From positions 62,001-126,000 of the forward strand of contig NZ_WBMT01000022.1 in assembly GCF_008923185.1 (NCBI RefSeq): a DNA stretch of 64,000 bases, read 5' to 3'. Under the pieces are notes generated by a model, which worked only from the letters and a program-made list of their open reading frames with translations, was not told where the DNA came from and searched no databases. Origin of the DNA: Actinomadura rudentiformis. GTDB lineage: Bacteria; Actinomycetota; Actinomycetes; Streptosporangiales; Streptosporangiaceae. The position numbers and the translations under genes are program-made. Shown piece after piece: positions 26,742 through 34,509 of this stretch (position 1 is its first letter; each line of letters begins with the position of its first letter).

Positions 26742-27590
26742 ATGACGGCGAACGTGGCCGGGACCGGTTCCGGCGGACTGGGCAGGCAGACAGCGGGGCA
26801 TCCTTGGTTTCACCGGCTCTCCAGGGTCGGCCTGGCCGCACGGGGCCTGCTCTACCTGCTGGTCGGCTGGCTGGCGGTCCGGGTCGGCATGGGGGAGGGC
26901 GGCGGCAGGGAGGCCGACAGGGGCGGCGCCCTGCAAGAGATCGCCGGCAGGCCCGGCGGCGCCGTCGTGTTGTGGCTCCTGGTGATCGGGCTGGCGGGAC
27001 TGGCGCTGTGGGGGTTCTCCGAGGCGCGGTACGGGCAGCCGGTGCCGGACGGGCGCAAGGCGCGCAAGCGGCTGGCGGCGTTCGGGCGGGGGGTGGTCTA
27101 CACGGTGGCCTGCGCCGGGACGCTGGCGTTCGTGCTCAGCAGCAAGTCCAGCTCCAGCGACCAGGAGTCGAAGTCGTTCACCGCGCGGGCGATGAGCGAG
27201 CCGGGCGGGCGATGGCTCGTGCTCGCGGTGGGCATCGGTGTCATCGCCTGGGGAGCGCACCAGGTCTGGCACGGCGCGAGCCGCGACTTCCGCCAGGAGC
27301 TCAAGACGTTCGGCATGGACCAGCGGGTGCAGCGGACCGTCGAGGCGCTCGGCGTCGTCGGTCACATCGCCCGGGGCGTCGTGGCGATGAGCGCCGGGGT
27401 GTTCCTGGCGTACGCGGCGATCACGTTCGATCCCGGCAAGGCCAAGGGCCTGGACGGCACGCTGCGCGAGCTGGCCGCCACCCCCGCCGGCCCCTGGCTC
27501 CTCATCGCGGTGGCCCTGGGCTTGGTGATCTTCGGGGTCTACTCGCTGTGCGAGTCGCGCTGGCGCAAGGTCGAAGCCGTACGCTCCTGA
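26742..27590 (+). CDS. DUF1206 integral membrane protein
   Basis: A 282-residue protein with about six membrane helices arranged as three similar two-helix units, typical of DUF1206. Each unit has a segment of the type RxGLAARGLLYLLVGWLAV, FGRGVVYTVACAGTLAF or GHIARGVVAMSAGVFLAY. Function unknown in the family; it is widespread in actinobacteria and often stress-linked. ATG 26742 follows GAAAGGGG. It lies 67 bp after the histidine kinase and may be cotranscribed or controlled by it. Confidence 0.85.
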   Translation: MTANVAGTGSGGLGRQTAGHPWFHRLSRVGLAARGLLYLLVGWLAVRVGMGEGGGREADRGGALQEIAGRPGGAVVLWLLVIGLAGLALWGFSEARYGQPVPDGRKARKRLAAFGRGVVYTVACAGTLAFVLSSKSSSSDQESKSFTARAMSEPGGRWLVLAVGIGVIAWGAHQVWHGASRDFRQELKTFGMDQRVQRTVEALGVVGHIARGVVAMSAGVFLAYAAITFDPGKAKGLDGTLRELAATPAGPWLLIAVALGLVIFGVYSLCESRWRKVEAVRS

Positions 27591-27606
27591 CCCGCACACG
27601 CGGGGG

Positions 27607-28641
27607 TCATGGCTGGAACGGGGCCAGGCTGCGCCAGCCGGGGTCGGGGGTGGAGGCGACCTTGGCCTTGCCCTCGGCCCAGCTCGCGGCGAGCTGGTCG
27701 AGCTCGGCGATCACGCCCGAGTCCGGGTCGGCGTACAGGTGGAACACCCGCAGCCCGTCACCGGTCTCCCGGACGGCCAGCACCGCGCGGTCGCCGAGGC
27801 CCGCCAGCTTCTTCTCGAACTTGCGCAGAGCCCCCGCCGAAGGGTCGACCGGCAGCCGGTCCGGGTTGCTGTTGGCGTACGGCACCGAGATCGCCACGTG
27901 CTGATCGCAGAGCGGGTAGTCCTGGCGGTGCAGCGGGAAACGGGCCCGCAGCTGTGAGGGGTGCCCGCGCGGGGTGCGGCCCTCGCCGGTGAGCCAGGTC
28001 GGCTCGCGGAAGTCCTCGGTGACCTGCTCGACGACGACGGGCAACATCGCGGGCGGCAGCGCGTCCATCGGCGCCTCGGTGGCGATGCGGACCTCGCCGA
28101 TCCAGCGGGCCACGTCGTCCTCGCCGAGCGCCCAGTCCAGGACGTGCAGCGCGACCTGGACCTGCTGCTCCTCGGAGACGAACAGGAAGTCGGGGTGGTA
28201 GGCGACGATGTCGACCCGGCCGCGGAGCTGGTCGGCGCGCATCCCGAACCGCACGTACTCGAGATCGAACTCGTGGTCGCCGAGCAGGAGCTGCTGGCTC
28301 AGCATCTCGTGATCGGCCTGGCGCGCCGCGTGGAACCGCCAGTTCGTGCCCACGGGCGCGGCGCGGTACCAGCGTTCGGACAGCCCGCGCAGCTCCGGGT
28401 CACCACCGCTCGTCACCGTGAGGGACGGGCCGTCCTCCTCGGACCCCCCGATCTCCCACTGCAACTCGGGATGGATCTTGTTCACCCGGCGGGAGAGCTC
28501 CTCGACCAGCTCGGTCGAGAGCCCGTCACCGAGGGCGTCCTCGATCGAGGGACGGGCCTGCGCCCACCACTCCCAGAAGTCGATGATCGCGGGAAGCGGT
28601 GTCGCGGCTGACGTGTCGCGGGGACGGCGAAAGATTCCCAT
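27607..28641 (-). CDS. DUF695-like cytoplasmic protein of unknown function
   Basis: A 344-residue hydrophilic protein with no signal or membrane segment. The N-terminal half contains FWEWWAQARPSIEDAL and WNRFH-like patterns seen in actinobacterial conserved proteins. The C-terminal third (HVAISVPYANSNPDRLP through VFHLYADPDSG) resembles DUF695. No catalytic motif is evident. Start 28641 (MGIFRR) lacks a ribosome-binding site but has TACGAT 10 nt upstream, suggesting a leaderless mRNA; longer starts are possible. It is divergent from mnmA with a gap of about 60 bp, so their promoters overlap. Confidence 0.6.
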   Translation of the reverse strand: MGIFRRPRDTSAATPLPAIIDFWEWWAQARPSIEDALGDGLSTELVEELSRRVNKIHPELQWEIGGSEEDGPSLTVTSGGDPELRGLSERWYRAAPVGTNWRFHAARQADHEMLSQQLLLGDHEFDLEYVRFGMRADQLRGRVDIVAYHPDFLFVSEEQQVQVALHVLDWALGEDDVARWIGEVRIATEAPMDALPPAMLPVVVEQVTEDFREPTWLTGEGRTPRGHPSQLRARFPLHRQDYPLCDQHVAISVPYANSNPDRLPVDPSAGALRKFEKKLAGLGDRAVLAVRETGDGLRVFHLYADPDSGVIAELDQLAASWAEGKAKVASTPDPGWRSLAPFQP

Positions 28642-28704
28642 GGCGGGCATCATCGTACGCGGAATTCCCGTCCTCCTGCCCACGCCGCTTACCCTTGAGA
28701 AGTT

Positions 28705-29781
28705 ATGACTCTCCGCGTACTGGCCGCCATGTCGGGCGGCGTCGACTCAGCAGTGGCCGCCGCCCGGGCCGCCGAGGCCGGCCACGACGTCACCGGCGTG
28801 CACATGGCCCTGTCCAGCAACCCGCAGTCGTACCGCACCGGCGCCCGCGGGTGCTGCACCCTGGAGGACTCCAGGGACGCCCGCCGCGCGGCCGATGTGA
28901 TCGGCATTCCGTTCTATGTCTGGGATCTGGCCGAACGGTTCCACCATGACGTGGTGGAGGACTTCGTGTCCGAGTACGCGGCGGGCCGGACGCCCAATCC
29001 CTGCCTGCGCTGCAACGAGAAGATCAAGTTCGAGGCGCTGCTGGACAGGGCGCTGGCGCTCGGCTTCGACGCGGTCTGCACCGGGCATTACGCGCGCTTG
29101 GCGGACGGCGTTCTGCGGCGCGGAGTGGACGGCGGCAAGGACCAGTCGTACGTGCTGGCCGTCTGCACCCCCGAGCAACTCGCCCACGCGATGTTCCCGC
29201 TCGGCGACACCACCAAGGCCGACATCCGGGCCGAGGCGGAACGGCGCGGACTGCAGGTCGCCGACAAGCCCGACAGCCATGACATCTGCTTCATCGCCGA
29301 CGGCGACACCAAGGGCTTCCTGGCCGAACGCCTCGGCGCCGCCCCCGGCCCCATCGTGGACATCGAGGGCAACCAGGTGGGCGAGCACGAGGGCTCCTAC
29401 GGCTACACCGTCGGCCAGCGCAAGGGCCTGCGGCTGGGCACTCCGGCCCCCGACGGCAAGCCGCGGTACGTCCTGGACATCTCGCCGGTCACCAACACCG
29501 TCACGGTCGGCCCGCGCGAGGCCCTCGATGTGACTGAGATCACCGCCGAACGTCCGGTGTGGCTCGCGGAGGTCCCGGCGGGCCCGTTCGGCTGCCAGGT
29601 CCAGCTGCGGGCGCACGGCGAGGTCTACGACTGCGTCGCGGAGCCGGACGGCGACCGGCTGACCATCCGCCTCGCCCGGCCCGCCCGCGGTGTGGCATCC
29701 GGCCAGGCAGCGGTCCTGTACGAGGACGACCGCGTCCTCGGCTCGGCCACCATCGCCGACACCGCCCGCGTCCCCGCCTAG
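28705..29781 (+). CDS. mnmA: tRNA-specific 2-thiouridylase MnmA
   Basis: A 358-residue MnmA that makes 2-thiouridine at wobble position 34 of Lys, Glu and Gln tRNAs. The PP-loop SGGVDS (10-15) binds ATP. The catalytic cysteines are Cys100 (NPCLRCN) and Cys195 (HDICF). The GYTVGQRKGL motif of the central domain and the C-terminal barrel are complete. TACCCT 8 bp before the ATG suggests a leaderless transcript. In most actinobacteria its sulfur donor gene, cysteine desulfurase, is adjacent; here five genes lie between them. Confidence 0.95.
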   Translation: MTLRVLAAMSGGVDSAVAAARAAEAGHDVTGVHMALSSNPQSYRTGARGCCTLEDSRDARRAADVIGIPFYVWDLAERFHHDVVEDFVSEYAAGRTPNPCLRCNEKIKFEALLDRALALGFDAVCTGHYARLADGVLRRGVDGGKDQSYVLAVCTPEQLAHAMFPLGDTTKADIRAEAERRGLQVADKPDSHDICFIADGDTKGFLAERLGAAPGPIVDIEGNQVGEHEGSYGYTVGQRKGLRLGTPAPDGKPRYVLDISPVTNTVTVGPREALDVTEITAERPVWLAEVPAGPFGCQVQLRAHGEVYDCVAEPDGDRLTIRLARPARGVASGQAAVLYEDDRVLGSATIADTARVPA

Positions 29782-29799
29782 CTCGGGCTCGGGTCGGCT

Positions 29800-29861
29800 G
29801 CGTCAGGCGTCAGGCGTCAGGGTCCTGCGTCTGGCGTCTGGCGTCTGGCGTCAGGCGTCTG
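29800..29861 (+). repeat. Heptamer tandem repeat array (GCGTCAG/GCGTCTG)
   Basis: Three copies of GCGTCAG (29800-29820), a short break, then five copies of GCGTCTG or GCGTCAG (29827-29861). The array lies between the convergent mnmA and MetE-like genes and covers the stop codon of the latter at 29851. Confidence 0.85.
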
Positions 29862-30852
29862 GCGCCTCGTGCAGCGTGCGGGCGGTCTCCTGGCAACGCC
29901 TGAGGGCGGCGCGTACGTACGAGGGCGACGCGCCTGCCAGGCCGCAGGAGGGCGTGATGACCACCTGTTCGCCCAGCTGCGCGATCGGGAAGCCCAGCCG
30001 CCGCCACAGATCCCGCACGGGAGCGGCGGTCGCCTGGAGCCGCGGCAGCGCGGCGTCCGTGCCCGGCAGCACTCCCAGCAGCAGGCCGATCCCCGCGTCG
30101 ATCGTCTCTCCCACCGCGTCGTCGTCCCGCTTGGGCACCAGACCGAGGTCGGCCGAGATCGCCTTGGCTCCGGCGCCGCGCAGCAGCCCGTACGGCACGT
30201 TCGGCGCGCAGCAGTGCACGATCGGGAACGCTCCCGAGGCCTCGATGACCTGCCGGAGCCCGTCCTCGGCGATCGGCGCCTCGATCGCCCGCAGCCGCGA
30301 GAACCCGCTCGCGGTCGGCACGGTCCCGGCCAGCGCCGCCGGCAGCCCCGGCTCGTCGAGCTGCAGCAGGATCTGTGCGTTCGGCAGCCGTCGTCGCACG
30401 TCCGCGACATGCCCGGCCACGCCCTCGGCCAGGGACGCGGTCAGGTCGCGCACCGCGCCCGGATCCTTGAGCGCCCGGTCGCCGCTCCTGAGCTCGATCC
30501 CGGCGGCGAGCGTCCACGGCCCGCACACCTGGATCTTGAACGGCCCGTCGTGATCGCCCGCCAGCTCCTCCAGCACGTCCAGGTCCCGGACGAGATGGTC
30601 GTGGGAACGCCGCGTGTCCCGCCCGGGCCGGTCGGAGAACCGCCAGCCTGAGGGCTCCACGCGCACGGCGAGATCGACCAGCAGCCCCGCCGTACGGCCG
30701 ATCATGTCGGCGCCCGGCCCGCGCTCGGGAAGCTCAGGCAGATGCGGCAGCCCGGGCAACTCGCCCAGCACGACCCGCAATGCCTCGGCCGGGTCGGTGC
30801 CGGGGTACGACCCGACACCCGTAGCGGTGCCCGCCTCCCAGGGAAAGTCCAC
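29851..30852 (-). CDS. MetE-like (cobalamin-independent methionine synthase family) protein
   Basis: A 333-residue protein matching only the C-terminal, zinc-binding barrel of MetE. VGSYPG near the N-terminus, LDEPGLP, HCCAPN and TPSCGLAGASPSYV carry the likely zinc and methyl-acceptor ligands. Full MetE is about 750 residues, so this is a short homologue; in actinobacteria it is typically found beside mnmA and ligA, and its true substrate is not established. It follows the LLM oxidoreductase by 20 bp on the same strand, forming a two-gene operon. The last codons fall in the heptamer repeat array. Confidence 0.82.
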   Translation of the reverse strand: MDFPWEAGTATGVGSYPGTDPAEALRVVLGELPGLPHLPELPERGPGADMIGRTAGLLVDLAVRVEPSGWRFSDRPGRDTRRSHDHLVRDLDVLEELAGDHDGPFKIQVCGPWTLAAGIELRSGDRALKDPGAVRDLTASLAEGVAGHVADVRRRLPNAQILLQLDEPGLPAALAGTVPTASGFSRLRAIEAPIAEDGLRQVIEASGAFPIVHCCAPNVPYGLLRGAGAKAISADLGLVPKRDDDAVGETIDAGIGLLLGVLPGTDAALPRLQATAAPVRDLWRRLGFPIAQLGEQVVITPSCGLAGASPSYVRAALRRCQETARTLHEAPDA

Positions 30853-30872
30853 GTGACAACCCTATGGGGGCG

Positions 30873-31691
30873 TCAGAGCAGGGCGGCCATGGAGTCCAGC
30901 CGCCGGAGCGTGTCGGCCTCGGTCTCGGTCGGCAGGTTGAAGAGCACCTCGTCGACGCCGGCCGCTTCGAGCTCGGCGATGATCTCCGGCTTGGGCACGA
31001 CGGCGAACAGCGTGACCGGCACGGGCCGCCCCGCGCGTTCGCGCAGCCCGGTGATCTGACCGGCCAGGTCGGCGGTGCCGCGGCCGTGGATCGGCATCCA
31101 TCCGTCGCCGAACTCGATCACCCGGTCGAACGTGGTCGGCCCGGAGCCGCCGATCATCACCGGCGGGTGCGGCTCCTGGACGGGCTTGGGATAGGAGAAG
31201 ACGGGGTCGAAGTCGACGAACTCGCCGTGGAACTCCGCCTGGTCCTTGGTCCACAGCTCCTTGACCGCCAGCACGCGTTCGCGCAGCAGCCGCATCCGCG
31301 TCTTGGGATCGGTGCCGTGGTTGCGCATCTCCTCGCGGTTCCAGCCCGCGCCGACGCCCAGGACGGCCCGGCCGCCGGACACCCGGTCGAGCGAGGCCAC
31401 CTCCTTGGCGAGGATGATCGGGTCGCGCTGGACGACGAGCGCGATGCCCGTGCCAAGCCGGAGGCGTTCGGTCACCGCGGCTGCTGCGCTCAAGGCGACG
31501 AACGGGTCGTACGTCCGGTAGTAGTGCCGCGGGAGCTCGGCGCCGCCTGGCCAAGGCGACTCGCGCTTGGCCGGGATGTGAGTGTGCTCGGCGAGGAAGA
31601 GGGACGAGAAACCCCGTTCCTCCAGCGCCCGTCCGAGCGCCACCGGGCCGATCCCGTCATCGGTCACGAACGTCGAGACACCGAACTCCAT
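30873..31691 (-). CDS. LLM-class F420-dependent oxidoreductase
   Basis: A 272-residue luciferase-like monooxygenase-fold protein of the TIGR03619 type. FLAEHTHIP near the N-terminus, RLRLGTGIALVVQRDP, GGRAVLGVGAGWNREEM and PVMIGGSGP are the classical cofactor-binding segments. It probably uses reduced F420 in an unknown redox step. ATG 31691 follows GAGGGAG; the ATG six codons earlier lacks a site. It heads an operon with the MetE-like gene. Confidence 0.88.
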   Translation of the reverse strand: MEFGVSTFVTDDGIGPVALGRALEERGFSSLFLAEHTHIPAKRESPWPGGAELPRHYYRTYDPFVALSAAAAVTERLRLGTGIALVVQRDPIILAKEVASLDRVSGGRAVLGVGAGWNREEMRNHGTDPKTRMRLLRERVLAVKELWTKDQAEFHGEFVDFDPVFSYPKPVQEPHPPVMIGGSGPTTFDRVIEFGDGWMPIHGRGTADLAGQITGLRERAGRPVPVTLFAVVPKPEIIAELEAAGVDEVLFNLPTETEADTLRRLDSMAALL

Positions 31692-31847
31692 CGCCGCTCC
31701 CTCGGTCATCCACAGGAGGCGACTCCGCTTCCGTCGCCCAGCCGGTCATCGACAATAGAAGAGTCAGGCCGGTGACGCTCTTCTCGCTGGTCAGAATGGG
31801 CGTGCCGTGCCGGTTGGAATGTCGGTCCCGCACGACAGAATGAGGTC

Positions 31848-34022
31848 ATGAGCATCGAGGGTGTTCCGACCGAGGCGGCGCAGCGGCACGCGCGGCTGAG
31901 CCAGGAGATCGACGAGGCCAACTACCGCTACTACGTGCTCGACAACCCCACGTGGACCGACGCCGAGTACGACCAGCGGTTGCGCGAGCTGCAGGAGCTC
32001 GAGGCCGCCCATCCGGAGCTGGTGACGCCCGACTCCCCGACGCAGCGGGTCGGGGCGCCCATCGTCACCGACTTCGCGACCGTCGCGCACCTGGAGCGCA
32101 TGCAGAGCCTCGACAACGCGATGACCGCGGACGAGCTCCTCGCCTGGGACGAACGGGTGGTCAAGGAGGTCGGCGAGGTCGCCGGTTACCTGTGCGAGCT
32201 CAAGATCGACGGTCTGGCCATCGCGCTCGTCTACGAGAACGGCCGGCTGGTGCGCGGCATCACCCGCGGTGACGGACGTACAGGCGAGGACGTCACCAAC
32301 AACGTGCGCACCATCGACGACATACCCACTCAGCTGCAGGGCTCAGGCTGGCCCGAGACCCTGGAGGTCCGCGGCGAGGTCTATCTGCCAGAGGAGGGAT
32401 TCGAGCAGGTCAACGCCGCGCAGGCCGACGCCGGCAAAGAACCGTTCGCCAACCCGCGCAACGCGGCGGCGGGCTCCCTCCGCCAGAAGGACCCCCGCGT
32501 CACCGCCCAGCGCCCGCTCCGCATGCTCGTGCACGGTTTCGGCGCCTGGGAGGCCGGCGACGGCAAACGACCCGAGAGCCAGTCCGAGGCGTACGAGATG
32601 ATGCGCGCCTGGGGGCTGCCGGTCAGCGACCTCTACAAGGTCCTCGGAGGGCTCGACGCCGTCCGCGAATACATCGGCCACTACGGCGAGCACCGGCGCG
32701 AACCCGGCTACGAGATCGACGGCGTGGTGGTCAAGGTCGACCAGTTCGCGTTGCAGCGGCGGCTGGGTTCGACCTCGCGGGCCCCGCGCTGGGCGATCGC
32801 GTGGAAGTTCCCTCCCGAGGAGGTCAACACCAAGCTCCTCGACATCAAGGTCGGAGTGGGCCGCACCGGCCGCGTCACGCCGTACGGAGTGATGGAGCCG
32901 GTCACGGTCGCGCGCTCCACGGTGGCCTATGCCACCCTCCACAACGCGAGCGAGGTCAAGCGCAAGGGCGTGCTGATCGGTGACACGGTCGTGCTGCGCA
33001 AGGCGGGCGACGTGATCCCCGAGATCGTCGCGCCGGTCAGCGGGCTGCGCGACGGGTCCGAGCGCGAGTTCCAGATGCCCACGCGCTGCCCTGAGTGCGA
33101 CACCGAGCTGGCGTACGAGAAGGAGGGCGACGCCGACATCCGCTGCCCCAACGCGCAGTTCTGCCCGGCGCAGCTGCGCGAGCGGCTCTACTTCCTGGCC
33201 AGCCGCAACGCGCTCGACATCGAGGCGCTCGGCTATGTCGGCGCGACGGCGCTCACCCAGCCGCTGGAGCCCAGCGACCCGCCGGTCAAGAACGAGGGCG
33301 ACCTGTTCCATCTGACCGTCGAGCAGCTGCTGCCGATCCGGACGGTGGTGCGCGAGATGCGCACCGGCCTGCCCAAGATCGATCCGAAGACGGGCGAGGA
33401 GAAGGTCGTCACGTTCTTCGCCAACAAGGACGGCGAGCCCAAGAAGACCGTCGAGAAGCTCTTCGAGGAGCTCGAAAAGGCCAAGCAGCAGCCGCTCTGG
33501 CGGGTGCTGGTGTCTCTGTCGATCCGGCACGTGGGCCCGACCGCCGCCCAGGACATCGCCCGCGAGATGCGTTCGCTCGACCGCATCGCGAACGCCTCCG
33601 AGGAGGAGCTGGTGGCGGTCGACGGCGTCGGCCCGGCCGTCGCCGCGTCGATCAAGGCGTGGTTCGAGGTCGACTGGCACCGCGAGATCGTCGACAAGTG
33701 GCGGGCGGCCGGCGTCCGGATGGAGGACGAGGGCGCCGACGCGGGGCCGCGGCCGCTGGAGGGCGTCACGGTGGTGGTCACCGGGTCATTGGACGGATTC
33801 AGCCGCGACTCGGCGACGGAGGCGATCCAGGATCTCGGTGGCAAGGTCACCGGCTCGGTCTCCAAGAAGACGGGCTTCGTGGTCGTCGGCGACAGTCCCG
33901 GGTCCAAATACGACAAAGCGATCAAGCTGGGCGTTCCGGTCCTGGATGAGGACGGATTCCGCGTTCTTCTGACGGAAGGGCCAGATGCGGCCAAAGCCGT
34001 AACCCAGCGCGGGGATGAATGA
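31848..34022 (+). CDS. ligA: NAD-dependent DNA ligase LigA
   Basis: A 724-residue LigA, essential for joining Okazaki fragments and repair. The order is domain Ia (YxxDNPTWTDAEYD), adenylation domain with active Lys119 in CELKIDG, OB fold, four-Cys zinc finger (CPEC and CPNAQFC), helix-hairpin-helix region and a C-terminal BRCT domain (about 640-715). A Lys/Glu-rich insert near residues 500-545 (DPKTGEEKVVTFFANKDG) is typical of actinobacterial LigA. GAGG precedes the ATG. Normal and complete; neighbouring mnmA and gatCAB agree with common actinobacterial synteny. Confidence 0.97.
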   Translation: MSIEGVPTEAAQRHARLSQEIDEANYRYYVLDNPTWTDAEYDQRLRELQELEAAHPELVTPDSPTQRVGAPIVTDFATVAHLERMQSLDNAMTADELLAWDERVVKEVGEVAGYLCELKIDGLAIALVYENGRLVRGITRGDGRTGEDVTNNVRTIDDIPTQLQGSGWPETLEVRGEVYLPEEGFEQVNAAQADAGKEPFANPRNAAAGSLRQKDPRVTAQRPLRMLVHGFGAWEAGDGKRPESQSEAYEMMRAWGLPVSDLYKVLGGLDAVREYIGHYGEHRREPGYEIDGVVVKVDQFALQRRLGSTSRAPRWAIAWKFPPEEVNTKLLDIKVGVGRTGRVTPYGVMEPVTVARSTVAYATLHNASEVKRKGVLIGDTVVLRKAGDVIPEIVAPVSGLRDGSEREFQMPTRCPECDTELAYEKEGDADIRCPNAQFCPAQLRERLYFLASRNALDIEALGYVGATALTQPLEPSDPPVKNEGDLFHLTVEQLLPIRTVVREMRTGLPKIDPKTGEEKVVTFFANKDGEPKKTVEKLFEELEKAKQQPLWRVLVSLSIRHVGPTAAQDIAREMRSLDRIANASEEELVAVDGVGPAVAASIKAWFEVDWHREIVDKWRAAGVRMEDEGADAGPRPLEGVTVVVTGSLDGFSRDSATEAIQDLGGKVTGSVSKKTGFVVVGDSPGSKYDKAIKLGVPVLDEDGFRVLLTEGPDAAKAVTQRGDE

Positions 34023-34509
34023 CGGCGCGTGTTCGTTGCACAGATAACCAGCTGAAAGTTACTTAAGGGTACTGTCCCACTACCCACTGGTGGCGTTAGG
34101 GTGCGGATTGGGCATAACGGAACGTACGCAATCGGTTTCGCGAAGTTGAGCAAACGTCGTACTCTCCCTCTGGTCACACACTCCGATCCTCCGGCGGTGT
34201 GAACGGGCGGAAAAGCGGCGGCGACACCCCGGTGACATCGGCCGGGGGACGCCCGGGCCACGCGGCCCGGGGCCCGACCCGGACTCCGGGCCACAGCGGC
34301 CAGGAGGACGGACAATCCTGCCCCCCGGCCGTGCCGGCCGAGGGGACGCCCGGTTCTCGAAGGCGCCCCCGGCGCCCGTCGCGGACCGACCTCCGAACCC
34401 ACCGGCCGTGTCAGCCGGGAGTACGACCCCGAGGCCACACCGGCCGCCGGGGCCTACTCCGTACCCGGCGCCCGGCCAGGGTGACCTCCCCGTACCCCCC
34501 GAGGATGTG
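34023..34509 (+). other. 487-bp untranslated region before the GGDEF-EAL gene
   Basis: The first 150 bp are relatively AT-rich and probably hold the promoter (GGAAC near 34109; TTGAGC near 34147). The rest is extremely GC-rich with several strong local inverted repeats (CCCGGGCC/GGCCCGGG around 34250-34280). I looked for a c-di-GMP-type (GEMM) riboswitch core and did not find one. A possible GTG-started extension from 34408 would add a Pro-rich stretch, but GAGG at 34501 favours the start at 34510. Confidence 0.4.

Noticed and set aside
23981..26743. 920-codon minus-strand open frame opposite the two-component system
   Set aside because: No domains; antisense to a clearly real regulator/kinase pair.
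29800..29861. Possible CRISPR or terminator array
   Set aside because: 7-bp slippage repeats without spacers or dyad symmetry.
34023..34509. c-di-GMP riboswitch before the GGDEF-EAL gene
   Set aside because: No GEMM-like core seen by eye; a covariance-model search would settle it.
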